The position numbers and the translations under genes were made by a program. The notes under the pieces are model-generated. The model ran no database searches, was not told the DNA's origin, and was given only the letters and a program-made list of their open reading frames with translations. Source: Streptomyces sp. DH37 (GTDB taxonomy: Bacteria > Actinomycetota > Actinomycetes > Streptomycetales > Streptomycetaceae). From it: a stretch of DNA of 64,000 bases. The stretch covers positions 140,855 through 204,854 of the forward strand of contig NZ_JARVKV010000005.1 in the NCBI RefSeq assembly GCF_029813835.1, in the 5' to 3' direction. Shown piece after piece: positions 45,101 through 52,484 of this stretch (position 1 is its first letter; the number at the start of each line of letters is the position of its first letter).

Positions 45101-45216
45101 GCGGCGGTCCGGGTGGCCGGCTGGGCGGCGGCGGGGGTCCAGCTTCCGACGACAACTGCGGCGAGTGCCAGCCCCGCGGCACGTCTGCGGAGCCGGTGGT
45201 GCGGCCGTTGACTCAC
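42181..45216 (-). CDS. Secreted multidomain PA14 / sorbosone-dehydrogenase-like / CBM6 / DUF1080 protein
   Basis: A 1011-residue secreted protein. Signal peptide about 1-32 (RRRAAGLALAAVVVGSWTPA). PA14-type domain about 65-165 (DGTYAFRLISDDGSRLHIGD). Glucose/sorbosone-dehydrogenase-like propeller about 190-640 (SAMDWLPDGRLAVSTWGESE; NRISVGPDGAIYVGGLGADG). CBM6-type domain about 690-830 (YEAEEAGLSGGAGINKDHQG). C-terminal 3-keto-disaccharide hydrolase/DUF1080 domain about 835-1011 (NLFDGGSLSQWQHTDG; GNSGVYLQNRYEIQILDSYG). The GTG at 45214-45216 has GCGAGGAGGAAG upstream. Expected: binding and oxidation or hydrolysis of a polysaccharide outside the cell; the exact reaction is unknown. Confidence 0.88.
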   Translation of the reverse strand: MSQRPHHRLRRRAAGLALAAVVVGSWTPAAAQPATRTAADIPPQEPGVTLRVFDVQVPLKEICELKGGQTPNIDKLMPTVDWTTDADFGMAGNFVSHAVGNLRIPQDGTYAFRLISDDGSRLHIGDREVIDHDGLHGAEPKDGTADLTAGLHPLRIEHFEAGGGQQLTLQWKPPGAADFTLVPNSALSTDAGVVRVTAPGRKECVGGRDSPGDGLPLADVHPNYTLTDLRPAGFEPKVSAMDWLPDGRLAVSTWGESETTDGEVYLLDNVTGDTGPEKVTVKKVASGLKEPMGIKYVDGRLYVSEKHQLTELNDHDGDEVADEKKRIASWPYGGNFHEFAFGLLYDKGSFYLNLSVSINYGGATTDPQPAEGGRGTTIKVDKATGEVSYVAGGLRTPNGIGWGPDKGVFVTDNQGGWLPSSKLVHIKQDRFFNHYTRYRDGTGENAPFRPGPFDDRPVTKPVLWLPQNEIANSPSTPLMLKKGPFAGQMVFGDVTYGGLQRASLEKVDGEYQGAVFRHTQGLEAGVNRISVGPDGAIYVGGLGADGNWGQEGKLRFGLQKLTPNGTNAFDIHSMRATGNGFVLTYTRPLSPETVDKLARSYQVRQWRYSPTPEYGGPKIDEEPLTVSRAVVSDDRKRVRLEIPGLETDRVVHIRSPRPFTADNGETLWSTEAWYTLNAIPGKEVPVTAYEAEEAGLSGGAGINKDHQGYSGGGFVDRYGTPGATTTFRVDIARKGTYDVGLRYANGPHPFHGSKKISLYVNGNKVRRTVLPPTAGWDTWATRSERLTLRKGVNTIAYRYDDGDDGHVNLDMIHVNRPGERVNLFDGGSLSQWQHTDGRAVEWPRTEGDSIEVCCGDIRTKQNFGDHRLHVEFRVPELPDDVTGQDRGNSGVYLQNRYEIQILDSYGVPTLADNEAGAIYDRKAADTNASSPPGTWQSYDIVFRAARYDGAGEMTEKARVTVVWNGTTVHDDVAVDGPTGGGIAEGPATGPIRLQDHGNKVRYRNVWVEPLS

Positions 45217-45495
45217 TCTTCCTCCTCGCGCTTGGAGCGCGGACTGCGGGCCCGGTCGGGGGCGGGCCGGCCCTCGGCCTCGGACGAACGGCGAAGGCGG
45301 GCATCCGCGGTCCGGCGATTGCGGGTCGCGCTGTACCTGGGGGAGTGGTTGCGACCAAGACGGTAGGGACTTCTGCTCCCGCCGTCCATACTTTGTCCTC
45401 AGGAAGTTGAAAGAGCCGGTGTCTCGGAACTGGGCCGTCCCCGGCGGCGACCGGGGCATGGGGTTCCGGAGGAGGAGGGGCCGGGCGGGAGGCGG

Positions 45496-45720
45496 GAGCA
45501 ACCGCGGCAGCGGCACTCGGAGGAGTTCGAGCGGGGCGCGGTCGCGCTCGTGCGCTCGTCCGGGAGGACCGTGACCGCGGTGGCCCGGGAGGCCGGGGTC
45601 GGCGCCGAAGGGCCGCGGAACCGAACCGGGCAAGACGCGACCGACCGCGCCCAGGGGCGCCGGGCCAACTCACCAGCGCCGAGTGCGAAGAGCTGCGGCG
45701 CGACGCCGACCGACCCGCCC
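45496..45720 (+). pseudogene. IS3-family transposase OrfA remnant
   Basis: In the frame of 45505: RQRHSEEFERGAVALVRSSG, RTVTAVAREAGVGAEGPRNR. This is the OrfA helix-turn-helix of IS3 elements (RRYSEEFKRDAVALVRSSGRTVTEVARELGVS). After about 45660 the match continues in another frame (GAPGQLTSAECEELRRDADR), showing a frameshift. OrfB is absent. The rest of 45217-46085 shows no other gene. Confidence 0.7.
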
Positions 45721-46085
45721 GCCGGGTCGGTCGCGGGCGGACCGGACTCCGGTCCCCGGAACCCCGGCACCGCCCCGTGAGGCGCAGCCGACCGGAACCC
45801 GGCACCGGCCCGGGTGGATGCCTTCACGGCCGACGCGGTCCGCCGGCCGGCGGCGCAGGCCGGCCCCCGGCGCCGTGCGACCGTCGCGCGCCCCGGAGAT
45901 GACGGAGCCGCGCGACTCCCGCCCCAGGCGCCGTGGTCACGCCCCGGACCGGGCCGGGGCGGCGGCAGCGGAGCTACGCGCTTCCACAGGTCATCGGGTA
46001 CGGGATCGGCAGGGACCCGGCCGACCCCGCCGGGAACCGCCGCAGAACGCCCGGCGGCACACCGGTCCCGCCCCGGAACGACCGG

Positions 46086-46862
46086 TCACCGGAGGACGAC
46101 GTCGTCGCCCGGACCGCCCTCGACGGTGTCCCTGCCGGAACCGCCGGCGATCAGGTCGTCGCCGCCCTCGCCGTGCAGCGTGTCGTCCCCGGAGCCGCCG
46201 AGGAGGACGTCGCGGCCGTCCCCGCCCATGGCGTGGTCGTTCCCGGGGCCGGCGTACACGATGTCGTCGCCGCCGTACGCCTCGATCATGTCGTCGCCCC
46301 GGCCGCCCCACAGCCTCTGGCCGCTGTCGTCGCCCATCAGGTGGTCCATGCCGTCGCCGCCGTCCAGGACCACGGCTCCCATGACCATGTCGTTCCCCGC
46401 GCCGCCCCGCACCGTGTGCGCGGTGTGGGCGTGCAGTTCGTCGTCGCCGGGGCCGCCGTGCACGGCGGCGACGCCCGGGTCGCTGGTGACGATCTCGTCG
46501 TCGCCGTCACCGAGGAACACGTCGATCCTGTCCGGCCGGGGGCTGTCGGTGGGCAGCTCGCAGACGACGAAGGTGTCGTTCCCCGGCTCGAGGTACGAGC
46601 AGTGGTCGCCGGGCGCGAGCGGTACGGCGTCGCGGAAGCCGATCCGCCGGCCCTCGGCGCCGAGGCCCATGGGTATGACGTGGAGGTCGTTGGCCTGCCC
46701 CTCGGCGGCGGTGAAGGCGATCGACTGGGTCTTCCAGTCGGCGCTGACGGCGGCCGCCCCGGCGGCCGCCGAAGTGGCGGCCGCCGGGGCGGCGCAGAGG
46801 CCGGTGGCGAGCAGGGCCGCGGCGACCGCGGGAACCGCGGGGATGACTCTGTGACGATGCAT
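46086..46862 (-). CDS. Secreted RTX-type calcium-binding repeat protein
   Basis: A 258-residue protein. Signal peptide about 1-30 (IPAVPAVAAALLATGLCAAP). Residues 40-110 form a beta domain with two Cys (HCSYLEPG, FVVCELP). Residues about 115-258 hold some ten imperfect RTX nonapeptides (LGDGDDEIV, GGPGDDELH, GGSGDDTLH, GGPGDDVVL), which form a calcium-loaded beta-roll outside the cell. No catalytic domain is attached, so it is probably structural or adhesive. Confidence 0.88.
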   Translation of the reverse strand: MHRHRVIPAVPAVAAALLATGLCAAPAAATSAAAGAAAVSADWKTQSIAFTAAEGQANDLHVIPMGLGAEGRRIGFRDAVPLAPGDHCSYLEPGNDTFVVCELPTDSPRPDRIDVFLGDGDDEIVTSDPGVAAVHGGPGDDELHAHTAHTVRGGAGNDMVMGAVVLDGGDGMDHLMGDDSGQRLWGGRGDDMIEAYGGDDIVYAGPGNDHAMGGDGRDVLLGGSGDDTLHGEGGDDLIAGGSGRDTVEGGPGDDVVLR

Positions 46863-47154
46863 GGGTCCTCATCTCGGGCTGCTGCGACTGGTGGGTCGAC
46901 TTTCCGTACGGGCATCTCGGGCGCGCCGTGGACGACCGGAGCGGCGTCGCCCTCGTGGGCGCCTGTTCGGCGTGGCCGTCATCCGAATCCACGGGGACGG
47001 CCACGAGGTGTTCGGGACCCTCCCCAGGACGGGGGCGACCGGGTGCCGGACCGGGAGACGCCGGCAGGACGTGTCCGCCGTCCCGGCGGACGCCCGCCGT
47101 CCGCAGCAGGAGCGTCACCACGGCGGCCGGGGGAGGACGCGCGGGGGCCGCTCG

Positions 47155-47712
47155 TCACCGCGGTGCCGCCCGTCCCCACTCGTCGGCCGCCACCACGAGG
47201 CAGGCGACGACCAGGACGACGTTCTTGATGACGTACTGGCCCTCCATGGTCGGGATCGGCGCGCCCTCCTGCCACATCTCCCCGGACAGGAGCACGAGGG
47301 CGGAGAAGACCCCGGCCATGTGCGCGAAGAACCCCACCAGGGCCACGCGGAGCAGCACTCCCGTGACCAGGCCGAAGCCGATCGCCGTCTCGGACACGGC
47401 CAGCAACGGCAGGATCGCCTCCGGCGGAAGCAGCCCGAGGGTGAGCTTCGTGGCGGCCCTGACGGCGACTCCCTCGGCGGGGCTCGTCGCGGGGAAGAAC
47501 TTGAGGACCCCGAACCAGAGGAAGACCGTCCCCACGGAGACCCTGAGCAGCGCCGGGCCGCGCGGCCGAACCCGGCCGGCCAGGCCCCGGGCCGCACAGG
47601 CGACCTTCCAGCCGGCGCTCTCCGGACGCGTGCGGGCGCTCCCGGCTCCTTCCGGGACGGCCCGCCCCCGGGGAGGGCGGAGGCTTCGCCCGCCGGCTCT
47701 CTCCACCGCCAT
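47155..47712 (-). CDS. DoxX-family membrane protein
   Basis: A 185-residue protein with a basic N-terminus (about 50 residues) and four hydrophobic helices: ALLRVSVGTVFLWFGVLKFF, ILPLLAVSETAIGFGLVTGV, LRVALVGFFAHMAGVFSALV, YVIKNVVLVVACLVVAADEW. The FGVLKFFP and IKNVVLV signatures fit DoxX. The family is linked to redox or oxidative-stress functions in the membrane. The start is uncertain; the ATG at 47710-47712 has GAGAGG upstream, but an internal start nearer the first helix would fit the family length better. Confidence 0.8.
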   Translation of the reverse strand: MAVERAGGRSLRPPRGRAVPEGAGSARTRPESAGWKVACAARGLAGRVRPRGPALLRVSVGTVFLWFGVLKFFPATSPAEGVAVRAATKLTLGLLPPEAILPLLAVSETAIGFGLVTGVLLRVALVGFFAHMAGVFSALVLLSGEMWQEGAPIPTMEGQYVIKNVVLVVACLVVAADEWGRAAPR

Positions 47713-47872
47713 GTCCACCCTCTCGCCACTCGATCGTCCGGGACCCCCGGCGGCCGGGCGGCCGCCGGGGGAGGGGAGGCGTCCGGGCCGGGGCGGGCGG
47801 TGCGTCGCCCGCCCCGGTCGCCGGGGCAACGGCGGCATCCGGCGGGGCCGGGTGCCGGCGGCTGCCGTTTCC

Positions 47873-48388
47873 TCAGCCGACGTTCACGTCCACGCAGGCG
47901 TAGAAGGCGTTGGCGGTGTCGGCTATGTTCCACACCGCGAGCACCTTCTGCTTGCCGGTCAGGCTGCCGAAGTTCACCTGGTGCGTGACGGTCTGGCCCG
48001 GCCGTGCGCCGCCGTCGTTGAACTCCGCGATCTTCCTGCCGCCCGCGTAGTACTGCCAGGTGCTGGTGGCGTGCTGAGCCGTCAGGCGCCAGCTGAAGTT
48101 GGTGGTGCGGCTCACGGGGGTGACCCTCCAGCCCTTGCCGTCGTTGTCGAGCTCGGCGAAGGCGGCGTTGCCGCCGCTGCAGCTCGTCAGGCCCTTGCGG
48201 CCCTCGACGCTCTGCGGTTCGTACTTGATGGGGCCGCAGGGCACGGTGCCGGCGGCGCACTGGGCCTGCCGGCTCGGGGGCGAGGAGATGTAGCCGTGCG
48301 CGCTCGCGGTGTTGGCCGGCAGGCTCACCGCCAGGAGAGGTGCGATGCCCGCACCGATGGCGACGGCCAGCCTTTTCCTGCTCTTCAT
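47873..48388 (-). CDS. AA10 lytic polysaccharide monooxygenase (chitin/cellulose-binding protein)
   Basis: A 171-residue secreted protein. Signal peptide residues 1-30 ends ANTASA, exposing His 31 (HGYISSPPSRQAQC), the N-terminal copper histidine of AA10 enzymes. The second brace His is in the SWRLTAQHATSTWQYY segment, and NAFYACVDVNVG supplies the axial aromatic. It is a single catalytic domain without a carbohydrate-binding module. Expected: copper-dependent oxidative cleavage of chitin (or cellulose). A DasR-type dre palindrome lies 122 bases upstream, consistent with N-acetylglucosamine control and a chitin role. Confidence 0.92.
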   Translation of the reverse strand: MKSRKRLAVAIGAGIAPLLAVSLPANTASAHGYISSPPSRQAQCAAGTVPCGPIKYEPQSVEGRKGLTSCSGGNAAFAELDNDGKGWRVTPVSRTTNFSWRLTAQHATSTWQYYAGGRKIAEFNDGGARPGQTVTHQVNFGSLTGKQKVLAVWNIADTANAFYACVDVNVG

Positions 48389-48510
48389 GGTGACTCCTTC
48401 GTGGGGGGTCCGCGCCCGGTCGTCCAGGAGCGGTGGAAGAAAGCACGAGCATGCCGATCAGCGGCCATGGCGGTGGGGAAGCCATGGGCGGCACCACAGT
48501 CGTACCCTAC

Positions 48511-48524
48511 TTGGTCTAGACCAA
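48511..48524. promoter_or_regulatory. DasR-responsive element (dre)-like palindrome
   Basis: TTGGTCTAGACCAA is a perfect 14-bp palindrome matching the core TGGTCTAGACCA of dre sites recognised by DasR, the GlcNAc-sensing GntR regulator of Streptomyces. It is 122 bases upstream of the AA10 LPMO start on the correct side. Confidence 0.8.
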
Positions 48525-49242
48525 ACCCACCGGCAGTTCACCGCCGATGAGTTCAGCCGTCGCCCCTCTCCTTCCGATGACCCCTCCGGCGCCCCTGACG
48601 CTGCCGTGGCCCGGGGCTCCCCGGGCGCGGCCCGTTCCCGATGGGCGGCGGCTGCGCACAGCCCGCAGGGGCGGAGGACCGGGGGTCTCGCCGCTGAACG
48701 CCGGTGTCCTGCCGCGCCGTTGGCCGGGGCCCGTCCGCGGCGCGCGTTCCGACGGTTCCGCTCGCCCCCTACGGGGCCGTGCCACCCGCGTGCGGCGCGG
48801 AAGCCCGGGTCCGTCGCGGAGGCCGTCCCCCGGTCTTCCGTGCGGACGGGGAGAGCCGGGTCCGGGCACCGGGACCACTCCCGTCCGCTGCCGCCGATGG
48901 TGCCCGGGTGCGAGTCATCGGGGCGAACCGGTGGATGAGCGACGGCCATCGGCCGAGCCGCTGCCGCCGGGCCGGACACCACACCGGAGCGGGCGGTGGG
49001 CTGGTCACGGACCGGCCGCCGGCACGGTCGCCCGGCGCCTCCGCGGCGACAGCGCCCGCGTGACCTCCCGGGACGCTCCGGGCTGAGCCGGCTCGGTTCG
49101 CATCCGCTGCCGGACGGCGCGCCTGCCGGGGCCGGAACTCCCGCGGCCTGAGGCGGATGGCCGCCGGTCCCCGATCCGGCGGACAGAGGGGGGAGGCCGC
49201 GCCCCGCCCGTCCCGCCCCGGGAGAAGAGCCCGGGACACACC

Positions 49243-49700
49243 ATGGGCGACATGTTTCTCCGGCCCCTGAGGCGCCGCGCGGTCGGCTTCACGGCCGTCG
49301 CCGCGCCCGGTCCGGCCGGCTTCGCCGCCGCTTCCTTCACCTCCGTCCCGCTGCGGCCACCCCCGGTCTCCTCCTGCGCGGGCTCGGCGGTTCAGCGGAG
49401 GCTGTCGGGTGGGCGGACCGCCTCGCCGTCCGCCTCCCCGAGAGCGCGGCGCCGAACCGGCGAGGCGCTTCGCGCGCGGCGGCACCGACCGGTTCGAGGA
49501 GGCGGCCCACTCGGGGGGCCGCCGACCTGTCGATCCTCACCGCCCCGCCCGGCCCGGCGCGCGTGCCGTGACGCGGCAGCGGGTCGGAGACCACCTCCTG
49601 GTCGTCGGCGAGGGGCGTGCCGGTGCCGCCGCGCTCCGCCGGCCCCGGCGCTTCCCGCGCACCGCCCGCCGCAGTCGCGAGCCGGGGATTCGTGCCGGAA
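49243..49700 (+). pseudogene. Frameshifted flavin-reductase-like pseudogene
   Basis: From the ATG at 49243 the frame reads GFTAVAAPGPAGFAAASFTS, VPLRPPPVSSCAG, which is the start of flavin-reductase-like proteins (GFTA.SFTSVSLRPPLVSF). The match then moves to the frame of 49409, reading RFARGGTDRFEEAAHSGG and VGDHLLVVGEG, the family's C-terminal half. At least one frameshift separates them. Such reductases often supply reduced flavin to monooxygenases in biosynthetic clusters. The preceding 48540-49242 shows no gene. Confidence 0.6.
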
Positions 49701-49813
49701 CGTGGACGGGCGGGGGAGGGGGAGGGCCGTCACCACCGCCGGAGTCCGGGAAGTCGCGGCGAATCACGCGGAGCGCGTGCGAACCGGCGGGCGGTGCCCG
49801 TCCGGGTCCGTGA

Positions 49814-50761
49814 TCACGGCCCGGCGGTGGTGGATCCCGCCGTGAGAGGGGTGGTGACGGGCTGGAGGGCGACGGTGGCGGAGAAGGCCTGCCTGCCGTC
49901 CTGCGAACCGGTGACGCGGACGTGGTGCCGGTCCTGGTCGGCGGGGGCCGTGTCCTCCGTGACGATGCGGCACGGCCGGTCGAGTTCCACGTAGTGCGAG
50001 AAGGTGGTGTCGAAGGCGACGGGAGTCGTCCGGTGCGGCCAGGCGGCGGACACCGCGGCCTGGCCGCAGGCCTCGAGCAGCAGCATGCCGGGTACGTGGT
50101 CGTGGGGGTGGTCGAAGAGGACCGGATGGCCGGTGTCGACCCTCAGGTTCCAGGTCCGGGGCTCGTCGCCGGCCGCGAGGACGACGTCCGACGACCGCCG
50201 GCGTCCCGTCAGGGACGGTTCCACGGGGAGCGGGACGGGCAGTGCCCGGGCGCAGGCACGCCCGGCGTCGGCGTACCGGCCGCGCAGCCGGTCGTAGATG
50301 GCCGGGGGATAGGCCGTGTACCGCACCTGGGCGCTGCCCAGCAGGGTCTTTCCGAGCGTGGCGGTGACGGAGGCGTCCAGACGCGTCGTCCCCGATCTTC
50401 GGCGCGCGGCGGGTCCGTAGGAGACGACGAGGCGCACCGCCGCCGTGTCCGCTCGGGTGCGCAGGGCGTCGGGCGCCACGGTGGAGACGAACCTCTCCCA
50501 GCCCAGCCGGTAGGACACGGGGACGTCGAAGGCGGTGTGGGTTAACAGGGCCAGGGCCTGGCGGACGCTTTCGGTGAACAGGTGGGGGCCGTGCGCCTCT
50601 GGTGTCAAGGTGTAGAAGCGGTGAATCCTGGGCCAGTGTGCGGTGACGACGTGCGTCCCGCCGTGGTTCGGGAACCAGCCCGTGACGAGGATCTCGGCGG
50701 GGTCGGTCTTGCCCACGCACTGGCCGAGGTCGGGGAGGGAGGGTGCGGTGCCGAGGGTCAT
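49814..50761 (-). CDS. AfsA/ScbA-type gamma-butyrolactone synthase (TTA codon)
   Basis: A 315-residue protein with two A-factor hotdog domains. The hallmark is DHPHDHVPGMLLLEACGQAA in the second. The first has VHLF-type features (PEAHGPHLFTESVRQALAL). In the family it condenses a beta-ketoacyl chain with dihydroxyacetone phosphate, the first step of gamma-butyrolactone or related autoregulator synthesis. Codon 73 (50543-50545) is TTA. It is divergent from the receptor gene in the classic scbA/scbR arrangement. It is placed next to the hydrazine cluster, so its signal probably controls that cluster. Confidence 0.92.
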   Translation of the reverse strand: MTLGTAPSLPDLGQCVGKTDPAEILVTGWFPNHGGTHVVTAHWPRIHRFYTLTPEAHGPHLFTESVRQALALLTHTAFDVPVSYRLGWERFVSTVAPDALRTRADTAAVRLVVSYGPAARRRSGTTRLDASVTATLGKTLLGSAQVRYTAYPPAIYDRLRGRYADAGRACARALPVPLPVEPSLTGRRRSSDVVLAAGDEPRTWNLRVDTGHPVLFDHPHDHVPGMLLLEACGQAAVSAAWPHRTTPVAFDTTFSHYVELDRPCRIVTEDTAPADQDRHHVRVTGSQDGRQAFSATVALQPVTTPLTAGSTTAGP

Positions 50762-50803
50762 GTGATTCTTCCCGGAGCGTCATCGTTCGCCTCGTGTCTC
50801 CTT

Positions 50804-50844
50804 TTGGAAACACCTGAACGTAAAAGTAGATACGACTATGTTTT
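50804..50844 (+). promoter_or_regulatory. Receptor-gene promoter with shared ACTATGTTTT element
   Basis: TTGGAA (50804-50809) and TAGATA (50827-50832) with a 17-bp spacer form a good promoter for the receptor gene. ACTATGTTTT (50835-50844) overlaps the predicted start and recurs exactly at 53730-53739 before the IS701-like gene. Its complement AAAACATAGT resembles the AAACATAC half of autoregulator response elements bound by ArpA/ScbR proteins. The second half-site is poorly conserved. Confidence 0.5.
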
Positions 50845-50870
50845 CTGTCGAGAGAGAAACGAGGGAGCGC

Positions 50871-51563
50871 ATGACTCGGGTAGCGGGCAAGCGGGCCGCG
50901 CCGCAGCAGGAGAGGGCGCTGCGCACGCGTGCGGACATCCTGCGGGCGGCGGCGGAGGTGTTCGCGGAGCTGGGCTTCTCGAGGACCACGCTGACCAGCA
51001 TCAGCGAACGGGCGGGAGTGACCCTGGGCGCGGTGTACTTCCACTTCAGGAACAAGGAGGAGCTCGCCCGGACGATCGTCCGGCAGCAGCCCGACAGGGT
51101 GGTCACGCCGCTCGACTCGACGGGACTGCAGTACGTGGTGGACGTCACCGTGAGCTGGGCCTACCAGGTCCTGGAGGACGTCTTCCTGCTGGCGGGCGCC
51201 CGGCTGGTGATGGAGCAGGAGTTCTTCGTGGGCTCGGAGCAGAACTCCCACCAGCAGTGGAGCCATGTGGTGGCCGAAGGGCTGGCGCTCGCCAAGCGCA
51301 GGCGGGAGGTGCGCGCGGCCACGGACGTGGAGGCCGTCGCGCGGCTGATCGTCAATGCCTGCACCGGGGCCCAGATGCACGCCTACCTGGAATCGGGGCG
51401 GGAGGACCTGCCCCGGCGCGTGATGGACATGTGGCGCTGCCTGCTTCCGGCCATCGCCACACCGGCCACGCTCGCCAGGATCGAGCTGAGCGACGCCCGC
51501 GGCCGGCCCCGGCCGGAACCCGCGGACGCGACGCCGAACGCTCAAGCGGGACACGTGCCGTGA
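50871..51563 (+). CDS. Gamma-butyrolactone receptor-type TetR regulator
   Basis: A 230-residue protein. N-terminal helix-turn-helix of ArpA/ScbR type: QERALRTRADILRAAAEVFA, ELGFSRTTLTSISERAGVTL, GAVYFHFRNKEELA. The ligand domain carries receptor-like features including QQWSHVVAEGLALAKRRREV and an aromatic pocket Trp. The ATG at 50871 (AGGGAGC upstream) is preferred over one at 50838 that has no ribosome site. It lies divergent from the AfsA-type gene. Expected: DNA-bound repressor released by the autoregulator. The conserved ligand-stacking Trp could not be proven by eye. Confidence 0.88.
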   Translation: MTRVAGKRAAPQQERALRTRADILRAAAEVFAELGFSRTTLTSISERAGVTLGAVYFHFRNKEELARTIVRQQPDRVVTPLDSTGLQYVVDVTVSWAYQVLEDVFLLAGARLVMEQEFFVGSEQNSHQQWSHVVAEGLALAKRRREVRAATDVEAVARLIVNACTGAQMHAYLESGREDLPRRVMDMWRCLLPAIATPATLARIELSDARGRPRPEPADATPNAQAGHVP

Positions 51564-51570
51564 GAACTAC

Positions 51571-51603
51571 GCTCCTGCGGCGATATCCACCCGTCGCAGG
51601 AGC
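51571..51603. terminator. Inverted repeat between receptor and SDR
   Basis: GCTCCTGCG (51571-51579) pairs with CGCAGGAGC (51595-51603) around a 15-base loop, 8 bases past the receptor stop and 20 bases before the SDR ATG. It may be a weak terminator or regulate SDR translation. Confidence 0.5.
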
Positions 51604-51623
51604 ATTCACTCAAAGGGGCGCGC

Positions 51624-52379
51624 ATGCTCACGGACAAGACCGTCATGATCACCGGAGCATCCAGCGGGATCGGCGCCGCCGCGGCGCGGGTCTTCGCCGC
51701 ACAGGGCGCGCACGTGGTGCTGATGGCGCGCAGGGCCGGCCTGATCAAGGAGCTCGCCGACGAACTCGTCGCGGACGGAGCGCGCGCACTGGCCGTACCC
51801 GGTGACGTGACGTCGGCCGACGACGTACGGCACGTCGTCGCCGAGACCGTGCGCCACTTCGGTCGGCTGGACGCGGCCTTCAACAACGCGGGATGGGGAA
51901 CGGCGGGACTCGCGGTCCACGAGGTCCCCGACGCGATGTACGACCAGATCATGGACGTGAACGTGCGCGGGGTCTGGAACTGCCTGCGCCACCAGATACC
52001 CGTCATGATCGACCAGGGGACGGGCGGGTCCATCGTCAACACCTCCAGCACCGCGGGGCGGTTCGCCACCGGCGCGGTGGCCCCCTACGTCGCGGCCAAG
52101 CACGCCGTCCTGGGGCTGACCAAGGCGGCCGCGGCCGACTACGGGGAGCAGGGGATCCGCGTCAACGCCCTGGTCGTGGGCGGCACCAGGACTCCGCTCA
52201 TGGAGCAGGGGGCGGACCTCCTGGAGGCCGCGGGCAGGCACTCCGGGGCGCGGGCCATCCAGCGAAGGCTGGCCCACCCCGCGGAAGTGGCCAACGCCGC
52301 GGCATGGCTGTGCAGCGATCTCGCCTCGTTCGTCACCGGGGCCGAAATCGCCGTGGACGGTGGGGTCGGCGCCGTCTGA
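51624..52379 (+). CDS. SDR-family oxidoreductase in the butyrolactone locus
   Basis: A 251-residue classical SDR: TGASSGIG (residues 10-17), MARR after beta-2 (favours NADPH), NNAG, and the catalytic Ser plus YVAAK. Ends VTGAEIAVDGGVGAV. It lies directly after the receptor gene on the same strand. In several Streptomyces loci an SDR reduces the 6-keto group of the butyrolactone precursor; that role is likely here by position but is not specific to the sequence. Confidence 0.88.
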   Translation: MLTDKTVMITGASSGIGAAAARVFAAQGAHVVLMARRAGLIKELADELVADGARALAVPGDVTSADDVRHVVAETVRHFGRLDAAFNNAGWGTAGLAVHEVPDAMYDQIMDVNVRGVWNCLRHQIPVMIDQGTGGSIVNTSSTAGRFATGAVAPYVAAKHAVLGLTKAAAADYGEQGIRVNALVVGGTRTPLMEQGADLLEAAGRHSGARAIQRRLAHPAEVANAAAWLCSDLASFVTGAEIAVDGGVGAV

Positions 52380-52484
52380 GCGGCGCGGCGGCCCGGGTTC
52401 GTCGAGGACGCCGGGATGCCGTGAACCGCGTCACGAGGCGTCCCCTCCCCGGGGCCGGACGTACGCGGCCGAGGGGAGGCGCCC

